Assembly: GCF_038561955.2 (NCBI RefSeq)
Contig: NZ_CP138333.2
Location: forward strand, 620,001-684,000
Length of the DNA: 64,000 nucleotides
DNA from: Salinicoccus sp. Bachu38
GTDB taxonomy: Bacteria > Bacillota > Bacilli > Staphylococcales > Salinicoccaceae
Reading direction: 5' to 3'
The notes beneath the pieces were generated by a model. It did no database searches. It saw only the letters and a list, made by a program, of their open reading frames with translations, and was not told the origin of the DNA. Positions 6,257 to 13,947 of this stretch are shown here, piece after piece. The stretch's first letter is position 1; each line of letters begins with the position of its first letter. A program made the translations under genes and the position numbers.

Positions 6257-7345
6257 CTATAAATCAGCTGCCTCTCCAGTCATATCGACGAGGAGGCCAT
6301 GCTGTGACGCAACATGCAGATCGCGGTAGATGCGGTTCAATGGATGGTCTTCCATGATGACGTCCATGCCGAGGTGCCGGAGGACTGCCTGTGCACCACC
6401 GATGCCTGCCTGGGCTACGATTTTGCTGCATCCAACCACCGCATCCAAATGGGATTCTTCAAGAGGACTGCCTTCGAGATGGCTGTGCCAGGATGATTCG
6501 ACTGTATTGTAGAAATCCTCACGGGCTCGCAAAAACGCTGCTTCATGCTCCGCAAGCAGACGATTCACCTGGTCATATCTCTCCGGCGTCTTTTCCATCC
6601 ATGATGACTGCTTACGATCGATGTGCGTGCGTGACGCTTCAAAGAAGTGTCTGGCGATGCCGACTGCCGTCGATGCGATGTTGGCAGTGGCGAATGGCTG
6701 GAATGGATAATGATAGACCGGATGGTCGAAATGGAAGTGGGGGTCCGCTACATCGAAACGATGGTGCTCAGGCACGAAGGCATCCGCCACATGGATGATG
6801 TGGCTGCCGGTCGCCTTGAGTCCGAACGCATTCCAGTCTTCATCAATTTCCACCTGCTCCGGCGTGAAAGCGAAGGCCTGCAGCTTTCCGTCATCTGCAT
6901 CATCGGACGCGATCCGGCACGTGGCTGTGAAGAGGCTTGCGTGGCTGGCGCCGCTACAGAATGGCCAGGTGCCATTTATTTTATAGCCGCCCGGGGTTTT
7001 GCGGGCAGTGCCCATTGGCCGGTCGCTGCCGGCGATGTAGAAGTTGCGGTGTGCAAACAATTGTCTAACGGCGCCCGGTTCCATGACGGTGGCGAAGAAG
7101 CCGGCCCCGGAACCGATCTGTACGAGCCAGCCGAAGCTGCCATCGGCCCTTGCAGCATCCTCGAAGACCTGAAGCGCTTCCGGCAATCCCAGCATCCGGC
7201 CGCCCACCTCTTTTGGCACGAACAGCTTGAACAATCCACGGTCATGGATGAGTTCAAGCACTTCGGGACACAGTGCGCCATTCTTTTCCATGCTTTCGGC
7301 ATGAAGTCTGACAGTTTCGGTGATATGTGCATCAATCATTATCAT
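6257..7345 (-). CDS. Acyl-CoA dehydrogenase-like flavoprotein in the TPP-riboswitch operon
   Basis: A 362-residue acyl-CoA dehydrogenase-superfamily protein. The N-terminal helices (GLFKLFVPKEVGG) lead to the FAD-contacting loop (GSDRPMGTARKTPGGYKINGTWPFCSGASHA) and a helical C-terminus ending MEDHPLNRIYRDLHVASQH. The GTWPFCSG stretch and the overall order resemble flavin-dependent monooxygenases of the HsaA/DszC group more than true dehydrogenases. Its ATG overlaps the ATPase stop region. The GTG/ATG choice favours 7345, with GAGG 7 bases upstream. As the last gene of a thiamine-pyrimidine uptake operon it may process an imported thiamine precursor or breakdown product. This role is inferred from context only. 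Confidence 0.65.
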   Translation of the reverse strand: MIMIDAHITETVRLHAESMEKNGALCPEVLELIHDRGLFKLFVPKEVGGRMLGLPEALQVFEDAARADGSFGWLVQIGSGAGFFATVMEPGAVRQLFAHRNFYIAGSDRPMGTARKTPGGYKINGTWPFCSGASHASLFTATCRIASDDADDGKLQAFAFTPEQVEIDEDWNAFGLKATGSHIIHVADAFVPEHHRFDVADPHFHFDHPVYHYPFQPFATANIASTAVGIARHFFEASRTHIDRKQSSWMEKTPERYDQVNRLLAEHEAAFLRAREDFYNTVESSWHSHLEGSPLEESHLDAVVGCSKIVAQAGIGGAQAVLRHLGMDVIMEDHPLNRIYRDLHVASQHGLLVDMTGEAADL

Positions 7346-8090
7346 CACCTGTCCTCAGCATATGGTAGATCTCACGCTTGAGCTTGGTGAATGTCTCATC
7401 GAGGATGATGTCGTGGTCGCGCGGCCGTTCGAATGGCACCTCGATTTCGCGCGCGATGCGGGCAGGCTTGTCCGAGAGGATGAGTATCCGGTCTGACATG
7501 TAGAGGGCTTCTTCGATGCTGTGGGTGATGAAGAGGACGGAGCGACGATCCATCTCCCAGATCTTCAGAAGCCAGTCCTGCATGTCGAGGCGGGTGAGTT
7601 CATCGAGTGCCCCGAATGGTTCATCAAGCAGCATCAGTTCCTGCGGGCTGAGCAGGGAGCGGATAAAGGCGACGCGCTGACGCATGCCGCCGGACAGCGT
7701 ATTCGGATAGGATTTTTCATATCCTTCGAGTCCGGCACGCTTGAGCCACTGGCGGGCGGTTGCCTTGTCTACATTGCCGGTGATCTCCTGGACGAGTACG
7801 ACATTGTCCTCGATTGTCCGCCATGGCAGGAGGGAATCCTGCTGGGGCAGATAGCTGATGTTGCCGCGGGTGCCGTTGACCCGTGCGCCATCGATGAAGA
7901 TGTCACCGTCCTCCGGCTCATACAGGCCACCGATCAGGTTGAAGATCGTACTCTTGCCGCTGCCCGAAGGGCCGAGCAGGGTGACGAATTCACCGTCGGC
8001 GACATCAAGGGACAGGCCATCCAGCACATGGACATCATTCCCGCCATTGAACTTATGCGTGAGGTTTCTGACCTCGAGCTTATTCGTCAT
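7332..8090 (-). CDS. ABC transporter ATPase, thiamine-precursor import (ThiZ-like)
   Basis: A 252-residue ATPase of the nitrate/sulfonate/taurine/HMP importer group. Walker A is GPSGSGKST, the Q-loop region reads ISYLPQQDSLLPWRTI, the signature is LSGGMRQRVAF, Walker B is ELMLLDEPFGALD, and the H-loop is FITHSIEEALYMSD. The start is ambiguous between two nearby ATGs (8096, 8090). The second has 9 bases to AAAGGAG and is preferred. The gene overlaps the permease end by 11 bases and the downstream flavoenzyme start by 14 bases, so the operon is tightly coupled. The substrate is inferred from the TPP riboswitch and the NMT1-type binding protein. Confidence 0.8.
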   Translation of the reverse strand: MTNKLEVRNLTHKFNGGNDVHVLDGLSLDVADGEFVTLLGPSGSGKSTIFNLIGGLYEPEDGDIFIDGARVNGTRGNISYLPQQDSLLPWRTIEDNVVLVQEITGNVDKATARQWLKRAGLEGYEKSYPNTLSGGMRQRVAFIRSLLSPQELMLLDEPFGALDELTRLDMQDWLLKIWEMDRRSVLFITHSIEEALYMSDRILILSDKPARIAREIEVPFERPRDHDIILDETFTKLKREIYHMLRTGDDND

Positions 8091-8862
8091 CGTCATCCGC
8101 TCCTTTCCTGTCCGTATCCCATGGCACGAGCCATTTTTCAAGCAGCATGATGAAGCCGAACAGGATCAGGCTGATCGCCATGATGACGAATATGGCGACG
8201 AACACCTGGTCTGTCCGGAATGCGGAGGAGGCGACGGTCATGAAGACGCCGAGCCCCTCCTGGGCACCGAGCCATTCCGCGATGACGGCACCCATCACAC
8301 TGTATGTCGCTGAAATCTTGAGCCCTGAAAAAAAGTAGGGCAGGGCGCTCGGCCACTCCAGCTTGAAGAAGATCTGCCGGCGTGATGCCCCGATCATCTG
8401 CATATAATTGAGCAGCGTCGGATTGGTCTGCCTGAACCCGTCGATCAGTGACACTGCGACCGGGAAGAAGCAGACGAGCGTGATGATCAGTATCTTCGGC
8501 AGGGTGCCGAAGCCGAACCACAGCACGAGCAGTGGAGCGAGGGCGATGATCGGCACGTTCTGCGAGAGGATCATCAGCGGGTAGATGCTCTGCTTGGCCC
8601 TCGGCATCAGGTGGAGCAGTATGGCCAGTGCCAGTCCCACGCTCACACCGATGGCGAATCCGCCGAGCGCAATCTGTATGGTGGACAGGCTGTGCGCCCA
8701 TAGGCGCGGGTAGATTTCCATGCCTTCCTGGATGATCTGGACCGGGCTCGGCAGAATCCAGTCACGGATGTTAAAAAGTGTTGTAGCCAGCTGCCAGATC
8801 ACCAGTATGGCGAGTATCGCAAGGAGCGGTGGGATTACGCTCCAGGATGAGATTCGTCGCAT
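8080..8862 (-). CDS. ABC transporter permease, thiamine-precursor import (ThiX-like)
   Basis: A 260-residue membrane protein with about six hydrophobic segments (the first at residues 10-28) and the binding-protein-dependent permease loop EWPSALPYFFSGLKISATYSV near residues 170-190. That loop is the EAA-type contact with the ATPase. TTGGAGG lies 8 bases before ATG. It belongs to the SsuC/TauC/ThiX type. It lies between the binding protein and the ATPase, completing the importer. The highly acidic ending (DDDDE) overlaps the ATPase gene. Confidence 0.8.
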   Translation of the reverse strand: MRRISSWSVIPPLLAILAILVIWQLATTLFNIRDWILPSPVQIIQEGMEIYPRLWAHSLSTIQIALGGFAIGVSVGLALAILLHLMPRAKQSIYPLMILSQNVPIIALAPLLVLWFGFGTLPKILIITLVCFFPVAVSLIDGFRQTNPTLLNYMQMIGASRRQIFFKLEWPSALPYFFSGLKISATYSVMGAVIAEWLGAQEGLGVFMTVASSAFRTDQVFVAIFVIMAISLILFGFIMLLEKWLVPWDTDRKGADDDDE

Positions 8863-8878
8863 TCGCTATTCCTCCAAT

Positions 8879-9871
8879 TCACTCTTCACCGGGCAGAAAT
8901 TCATTCGTGAATGCCTGGTCGACGTCGAGTTCGGATTCAATCAGGCCGTTCTCATGCATCCAGCTCATATAGTTCTCCCAGACATCGTGCTCCTGATGGC
9001 CCCAGTAGGGCGCATCGCCCTGATAGACATCCGTCAGCCATTCCTGGCTGGCCATGACGAGTTCCGCGTCAAGGTCCGGTTCTGCAGCCAGCAGGTGCTC
9101 CGCTGCCGCCTCGGGCTGATCCATCGCAAACTGGTAGCCTTCCGCCGTCGCCCGGGTGAACGCTTCGACGGTTTCCGAATCGTTTTCCAGCATCTCTTCA
9201 TTCGTGATCAGTACAGGTGTGTAGAAGTTGAGCGCATCGGAATACTCGGTGAAGTCAATCGTGTTGAGCGGGAAGTCGCGCAGTTCAGCTTCCACACCCG
9301 TCCAGCCGTAGTAGATCCATGCAAAGTCGACATCACGCTGTACGGCGGTGAAGAAGTCCGTATCGCCGATGTTGATGATGTCGACGTTTTCAATATCCGC
9401 ACCATCCGCCTGCATGATGGAGGCGATGGTCTCCTCCTCAATCGGCGAACCGTATCCGCCATACGTGTGCCCCTCGAGATCCGACGGCGTCTCGAGGCCG
9501 TATTCTTCGGGGGAGGCGAGTACGGACGTATTATCCTGTATGATGGCAGCGAGCGAGACGATCGATACGTCCTGCAGGCGTGCCTGGGTGACGTTCTCCT
9601 GGGCACTGATACCGAAATCCCCATTGCCCGTCGCAACAGTCTGTTCCGCACCGGCTTCACCCGGCAGGACGATCTCGACATCGAGGCCCTGTTCCTCGTA
9701 GTAGCCTTCCGCCTGTGCGGCGTAGATGCCGGTATGGTTCGTATTCGGTGTCCAGTCCAGTACGAAGGTCACTTCCGTCAGTGATTCCGTATCGGCCGGC
9801 TCCTCCCCTCCATTTCCGCCGCATGCGGCGAGCAGCAGGACGAGTATGAGTGGCAATAATATCTTCTTCAT
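8879..9871 (-). CDS. Substrate-binding lipoprotein, thiamine-pyrimidine importer (ThiY/NMT1-like)
   Basis: A 330-residue lipoprotein. The start is the ATG before KKILLPLILVLLLAAC: the signal peptide ends in a lipobox LAAC at about residue 16, and GAGAGGAG lies 10 bases upstream. The mature domain opens TEVTFVLDWTPNTNHTGIYAA, the hallmark of ThiY/THI5 (NMT1) periplasmic-like proteins that bind formyl-aminopyrimidine or HMP. Later GDFGISAQENVTQAR is also typical. It would sit on the outer face of the membrane and feed the permease/ATPase encoded downstream. It is the first gene after the TPP riboswitch. The exact pyrimidine bound is not shown by sequence. Confidence 0.85.
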   Translation of the reverse strand: MKKILLPLILVLLLAACGGNGGEEPADTESLTEVTFVLDWTPNTNHTGIYAAQAEGYYEEQGLDVEIVLPGEAGAEQTVATGNGDFGISAQENVTQARLQDVSIVSLAAIIQDNTSVLASPEEYGLETPSDLEGHTYGGYGSPIEEETIASIMQADGADIENVDIINIGDTDFFTAVQRDVDFAWIYYGWTGVEAELRDFPLNTIDFTEYSDALNFYTPVLITNEEMLENDSETVEAFTRATAEGYQFAMDQPEAAAEHLLAAEPDLDAELVMASQEWLTDVYQGDAPYWGHQEHDVWENYMSWMHENGLIESELDVDQAFTNEFLPGEE

Positions 9872-9932
9872 AAATGGAAAACTCCTCTCGAAATGGCGGT
9901 GTCCCATACCGCATTCTCCGTAAAATGGGTAT

Positions 9933-9960
9933 AAAAAAACACCTTCCTTATCTGGAGGCG
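9933..9960 (-). terminator. Riboswitch expression platform: intrinsic terminator
   Basis: On the minus strand CGCCTCC and GGAAGGTG pair with one mismatch and a wobble, followed by seven Ts (9933-9939). The hairpin lies 46 bases beyond the TPP aptamer and before the binding-protein start, as expected for control by early termination when TPP is bound. Confidence 0.6.
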
Positions 9961-10005
9961 TCAAAGAGCTGCAGCTTAGGTATACGCATCCCGCATATCC
10001 ACTGC

Positions 10006-10084
10006 ACATTCCCTACGCTGGTATTATCCAGATCAGGTCCAAGGGTCAGGTATCACCTTCTCAGCCATGTTGGCTCCCCTATGT
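10006..10084 (-). promoter_or_regulatory. TPP (THI-box) riboswitch aptamer
   Basis: Read on the minus strand, the conserved THI-box blocks are all present and in order: GGGGAGCC, GGCTGAGA, GGTGATACCTGACCC, ACCTGATCTGGATAATACC and AGCGTAGGGAA. ACAT at the 5' end pairs with ATGT at the 3' end to close P1. It controls the ABC importer/flavoenzyme operon 6257-9871. It represses expression when thiamine pyrophosphate is plentiful. Confidence 0.95.
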
Positions 10085-10108
10085 TCATTCTATTCATTTT
10101 GCATACCC

Positions 10109-10137
10109 ATTGTACCATGTACACATTTCCACTCCAA
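10109..10137 (-). promoter_or_regulatory. Promoter of the TPP-riboswitch operon
   Basis: On the minus strand TTGGAG (10132-10137) and TACAAT (10109-10114) are separated by exactly 17 bases. They lie 25 bases upstream of the riboswitch aptamer, so transcription would begin just before the first aptamer stem. Confidence 0.7.
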
Positions 10138-10146
10138 GTACATAAT

Positions 10147-10180
10147 AAAAAACACCCGAGGGCAGCGGTGCCTTCGGGTG
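10147..10180 (-). terminator. Terminator of the GNAT gene
   Basis: CACCCGAAGGCA and TGCCCTCGGGTG form a 12-bp stem (one mismatch or wobble allowed) with a 4-base loop, followed on the minus strand by six Ts. It lies 11 bases after the stop of the acetyltransferase gene. Confidence 0.9.
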
Positions 10181-10190
10181 CATATCAAGT

Positions 10191-10613
10191 CTACAGGTCC
10201 TTCTCCATATAGACGTGCGGGATGCCCGCATCCTCGAATTCATCGGAGGAGACGGCGTAACCGAGCTTCTTGTAGAAGTCGATCGCATGCACCTGCGCAC
10301 CGAGCTTGGCGCGGGTGTAGCCATTGTCCCGGGCATGCTGGTGGACGAATTCCATCAGCTTGAGCCCGAGCTTCCTGCCACGTTCCTCGGGCAGCACGGC
10401 CATGCGTTCGACTTTGATCATGTCGTCGTCGACCGGCCGGTACCTTACCGTACCGATCGGTTCGTCGTCGATCAGCAGAATATGTGTCGCCGCGTCTTCG
10501 TATTCATCCACTTCACGGTCCATTGGGACGTTCTGTTCCTCGACGAAGACGCGCTTTCTGATTTCAAGGCACTGGTTGTACATGATGTTGTTTTCAGCCA
10601 CTTTGATTTCCAT
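10191..10613 (-). CDS. GNAT family N-acetyltransferase (YjcF-like)
   Basis: A 140-residue GNAT. The start is the ATG preceded by AAGGAGG. The family core is visible as IKVERMAVLPEERGRKLGLKL, the acetyl-CoA pyrophosphate loop (R/Q-x-x-G-x-G/K pattern), followed by KLGAQVHAIDFYKKLGYAV. The N-terminus CLEIRKRVFVEEQNVP is typical of the YjcF/ElaA branch, whose substrates are mostly unknown. It follows the DUF2538 gene by 11 bases and ends at a strong terminator, so it is the last gene of the LCP transcript. Confidence 0.8.
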   Translation of the reverse strand: MEIKVAENNIMYNQCLEIRKRVFVEEQNVPMDREVDEYEDAATHILLIDDEPIGTVRYRPVDDDMIKVERMAVLPEERGRKLGLKLMEFVHQHARDNGYTRAKLGAQVHAIDFYKKLGYAVSSDEFEDAGIPHVYMEKDL

Positions 10614-10623
10614 GGAATCCTCC

Positions 10624-11088
10624 TTACATTGCATTCTTGCGCCGGATGGCGGTGAACTGCCAGAATATCTTCATCTGCTCGAGGTTCCAGTACTCGAGTC
10701 CGAGAGAGAGGGCAGGCTTCGTATTGAACTTGATGCCGCTCGCCTCGGCGGCAGCCAGGGCCAGGTACTGGATGTGGGGTCTGAGCTGCTTGAACGGTTC
10801 CGACAGCCGTCCGTCCTCCTTGACCCAGTCCATCGGGAAGATGAGTTCGAATATGTTGATCCGCTTGTAGATGTCCGGCAGGGCGATGATGTAGCACGCC
10901 GCATCGACTTCCGGATTCTTCAGCGATTCGCTGAAGTAGCCCCGGATCGACTGGTACATCTCCTTGTGCTCGTGGCTCTGGTAGAAATACGTATCCTCGA
11001 TTTTCGCTTCACCGCTGTGCTTGATCTGACTCTCCAGAAAGTCGAACATCTCATTGATGTTCGTCTCCTTGTCATACGTCTTCCTCAT
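10624..11088 (-). CDS. DUF2538 family protein
   Basis: A 154-residue soluble protein starting MRKTYDKETNINEMFDFLE. It matches the staphylococcal DUF2538 family, recognised from the TYFY..HEH.E.Y, VDAACYIIALP.I and the ending WQFTAIRRKNAM. No catalytic motif, signal or membrane segment is apparent. The start is the ATG one codon after a GTG, with GGAG at 9 bases. It lies 12 bases after the LCP gene and before the acetyltransferase. Function is unknown; the conserved link with cell-envelope genes is suggestive only. Confidence 0.75.
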   Translation of the reverse strand: MRKTYDKETNINEMFDFLESQIKHSGEAKIEDTYFYQSHEHKEMYQSIRGYFSESLKNPEVDAACYIIALPDIYKRINIFELIFPMDWVKEDGRLSEPFKQLRPHIQYLALAAAEASGIKFNTKPALSLGLEYWNLEQMKIFWQFTAIRRKNAM

Positions 11089-11100
11089 CACAATCCGCTC

Positions 11101-12546
11101 CTAAACTTCATTTTGAGATCGATCAAAGTCCTCGCTTCCAGTTCCATTATCGTAATATTCTTCGGTGCTTTCCTCGTAGTATTCCTCAGTGTTCTCTTCA
11201 TAGTTGAACTGTTCCGTGCTGTCTTCCTGTATGTCCTCAGAACCGTTGCCGTCTTCCGGCGGCCAGTAGTTGTCCTCTTCGGTCGTCGGCGCCCCAGGAT
11301 TTTCGCCCGTCCCTTCCTCCTGGGTCGGCTGCTCACCGGTTGCTTCCTCTCCAGTCGCTTCTTCACCGCTTGCTTCCTCGGAATTCTCATCAAGGTTCTC
11401 TTCACCTTCGATGCTCTCTTCAGGGTTGTCGTCCCCGCTCATATTGAAGCCGTTGCCGAGGTCGCTTTCGTAGCCTTCCTGTGTGAAGTACGGCTCCGTC
11501 TCCGGCTCGAATTCATTCAGGTAGTAGTCGCTGACGTACTGGTAAGGTGTAATATGATCGGACAGCCGGATGTTGATCAGGTCGTAAGGTTCCGGCTCCT
11601 CGATTTCCAGCACCTCCCGGAGCGTCTGCGAGATCAGGTAGAGATGCTCTTCGTTCGCCCAGTAGAAGTAGGCGCCGTTGCCCTGGTACCAGAAATCCGA
11701 ACCACGGACCTGGGTCGTGTTGAATGTGACATCGTTGAAGGAGTAGTAGGCGGCGAGGCTGCGGATCGTCTTCGATGTCATGTCATGCTTCGTATTGTCT
11801 GCGACGACATCGATCAGGTCGTCGATTTTCGACAGCGCACCAGTCGATTTCGCCTTCGACAGTATCTTCTCGACCATCTCAAGCTGGCGCTGGCCGCGCC
11901 CGAGGTCTGTATCCACCCGGCGGCTCCGCACCACCGCGAGCGCCTCCTCGCCATTCAGTTCCTGCACGCCTTCCTCAAGTTCGATCCGTCCACGGTCGAT
12001 GGAGTTCGGCTCGTTCATATCGAACGGCACATCGAATTCCACACCGCCGAGCGCATCGACCATATCCACCACGGCCGCCATGTTGACGCGGACGTAGTGG
12101 TCGACCGGCACGTTCAGCAGGGATTCAACGGCACGCATGGAGGCTTCCGGTCCACCTTCACGGTGGGCGTGCGTAATCTTGTCGAAGTAGTTCTCCTCAG
12201 GGAAGTATGTCAGTGTATCCCGCGGGATGCTGACGAGTTTCACTTCATCCTCGTCCTTGTCGAATGTCGCGAGGATCATCGTATCCGTCCGGAAGTCCTG
12301 GGAATCGAGATCCCCCTCCTCCTTGCGGGATTCACTTTCATCGATGCCGAGGATCAGTACCGTGAAGCTGTCCATCGTCGGATCGATGTCTCCCAGCCGG
12401 AGCTCAGACCGGTCACGGTCCGTAGCTTCGAATGAATCGCTCACGCCCTGTTCGAATGAATTGAACAGGTTGTAGATATATACCCCGATGACAACAAGCG
12501 CAATGACGAGGAACAGCAGGACGCCAATAAGAATTTTCTTTTTCAT
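11101..12546 (-). CDS. LytR-CpsA-Psr (LCP) family cell-wall polymer ligase
   Basis: A 481-residue protein. Membrane anchor at residues 5-27, then the extracellular LCP domain (about 60-330): LILGIDES, RTDTMILATFDKDEDEVKLV, SIPRDTLTYFP and the lipid/pyrophosphate-binding RSRRVDTDLGRGQRQ. LCP enzymes transfer undecaprenyl-linked teichoic acid or capsule to peptidoglycan (MsrR/TagU type). The last 110 residues form a very acidic, low-complexity tail of E, D, N, T and Y (for example EEASGEEATGEEATGEQPT, later YEENTEEYYEES). Such tails are unusual in length and perhaps an adaptation to salt. The start has only a weak ribosome site. Substrates are presumably the polymers made elsewhere in this window. 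Confidence 0.9.
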   Translation of the reverse strand: MKKKILIGVLLFLVIALVVIGVYIYNLFNSFEQGVSDSFEATDRDRSELRLGDIDPTMDSFTVLILGIDESESRKEEGDLDSQDFRTDTMILATFDKDEDEVKLVSIPRDTLTYFPEENYFDKITHAHREGGPEASMRAVESLLNVPVDHYVRVNMAAVVDMVDALGGVEFDVPFDMNEPNSIDRGRIELEEGVQELNGEEALAVVRSRRVDTDLGRGQRQLEMVEKILSKAKSTGALSKIDDLIDVVADNTKHDMTSKTIRSLAAYYSFNDVTFNTTQVRGSDFWYQGNGAYFYWANEEHLYLISQTLREVLEIEEPEPYDLINIRLSDHITPYQYVSDYYLNEFEPETEPYFTQEGYESDLGNGFNMSGDDNPEESIEGEENLDENSEEASGEEATGEEATGEQPTQEEGTGENPGAPTTEEDNYWPPEDGNGSEDIQEDSTEQFNYEENTEEYYEESTEEYYDNGTGSEDFDRSQNEV

Positions 12547-12741
12547 AATTTAATAGACCCACTTTGTTTGGTTTAGTATGTAATGACAGATTGCCATCTT
12601 TTAATTATAATATGGGAGAACCATAAATTGGAATAGGAAATAGGAATTATTTCCCGATATTAAAACTTTGTCACATGATATAGAATATGGAGTCGAATTA
12701 CAAGTGATATATCATGTCAATGAAAATGCCAGAGGTGCTGT

Positions 12742-13911
12742 ATGAAGAAAGTCACAATGTTTGTATGGAACAACTTCGTCAATGATGCAAGGGTGCTCAG
12801 GGAAGCGACGGCCCTCACCGAGGAAGGGTACGCGGTCACCGTCATCGCCAAGAAGGAGATGGACGAGTTGCATCTGCCTTCAAGCGAGACCATCGCCCCC
12901 GATGTATACGTCAACCGGCCGCTCAAGATCGAACTGCCTAAAATAATTCAGGGCAAAATGAAATCCACGATCCTGTCGAAGCATCTGCCGAACATGCTCG
13001 AGATGTTCAAGATGATGATGCTCGGGCGCAGCAGTGATGCAGACATCTATCATTCGCATGATTTGAACACGCTGCTGCAGGGTATCGCCAGTGCGAAGAT
13101 CCGCTTGGATAGGAAGCCGCTCATCTATGATTCCCATGAAGTGCAGACGAGCCGTACACATTATTCCTTCAACAAGATCTATAAGCTCGAGAAGTTCCTG
13201 CTCAGGTTCACAGATCATGTCATCGTGGAAAACGATACACGGGCAGACTACCACAGGCGACTGTACAGGAAAAGGCCTACGCCGGTGCACAACTATTCCG
13301 AGTTCTATGACATCGAAGCGGTCGAAGCTTTCCCGATCCGGGAGACATACGGCATCGATCCGAACGAGAAGGTCGTGCTGTACCAGGGCGGCATGCAGGA
13401 GGGGAGGGGGCTGTTCAAACTGCTGGACGCCTTCAGGGACATCGAAGGGGCCCGTCTGATCATGCTCGGTGACGGCAAGGAACGCCTCAACCTGATTGAA
13501 TACCATAAACAACTGGCGATGGAAGACAAGGTCACCTTCATCGACCGGGTGCCGTACAGGGAGCTCAGACGCTATACGAAAGCAGCCGACATCGGCATCC
13601 AGTTCCTCGAGAACACCAACTTCAACCACTATTCCGCCTCATCCAACAAGCTCTTCGAATACATCATGGCCCATGTGCCGGTCATCGGCTCGAAGCTGCC
13701 GGAGATCGAAGCGGTCATCGAATCCGAAGAGGTGGGGCTGACGGTCGAGCCGGAGAGTACAATCCAATTGAAGGCGGCCATCGAGCAGCTCATCAATGAC
13801 GATGAATTGAGAAGAAGATTCAGGGAGAATGCGAAGCAGGCGAAACTGAAGTATAACTGGAACGAAGAGAAGGATGTACTGAAGAAGGTGTACAGAAGAA
13901 TAGACAAATAG
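12742..13911 (+). CDS. Glycosyltransferase, GT4-like
   Basis: A 389-residue GT-B glycosyltransferase starting MKKVTMFVWNNFVNDARVLREA. The N-terminal acceptor domain contains DADIYHSHDLNTLLQG and YDSHEVQTSR. The nucleotide-sugar domain contains VVLYQGGMQEGRGLFKLLDA, LIMLGDGKE, and SSNKLFEYIMAHVPVI with a conserved Glu. It is a close paralogue of 25167-26453, but lacks that protein's hydrophobic insert. It would act at the inner membrane face on a lipid-linked glycan. It stands alone and ends at a strong hairpin. The acceptor is unknown. Confidence 0.85.
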   Translation: MKKVTMFVWNNFVNDARVLREATALTEEGYAVTVIAKKEMDELHLPSSETIAPDVYVNRPLKIELPKIIQGKMKSTILSKHLPNMLEMFKMMMLGRSSDADIYHSHDLNTLLQGIASAKIRLDRKPLIYDSHEVQTSRTHYSFNKIYKLEKFLLRFTDHVIVENDTRADYHRRLYRKRPTPVHNYSEFYDIEAVEAFPIRETYGIDPNEKVVLYQGGMQEGRGLFKLLDAFRDIEGARLIMLGDGKERLNLIEYHKQLAMEDKVTFIDRVPYRELRRYTKAADIGIQFLENTNFNHYSASSNKLFEYIMAHVPVIGSKLPEIEAVIESEEVGLTVEPESTIQLKAAIEQLINDDELRRRFRENAKQAKLKYNWNEEKDVLKKVYRRIDK

Positions 13912-13945
13912 AAAAGAGATTCCTCAAAATTGAGGAATCTCTTTT
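13912..13945. terminator. Shared terminator of convergent glycosyltransferase and glucosaminidase genes
   Basis: A perfect 16-bp stem, AAAAGAGATTCCTCAA with its complement, starts immediately after the glycosyltransferase stop and ends just before the glucosaminidase stop. A/T-runs on both flanks make it functional in both directions. Confidence 0.9.
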
Positions 13946-13947
13946 TG

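Noticed and set aside
8720-9784. 354-codon plus-strand frame
   Set aside because: Antisense to the ThiY-like lipoprotein gene, whose lipobox, riboswitch and operon context are unambiguous.
10324-12435. 703-codon frame on the plus strand opposite the LCP, DUF2538 and GNAT genes
   Set aside because: It runs antisense to three clear genes with good family matches. The translation has no recognisable motif, and the length comes from GC-biased codons lacking stops on the reverse strand.
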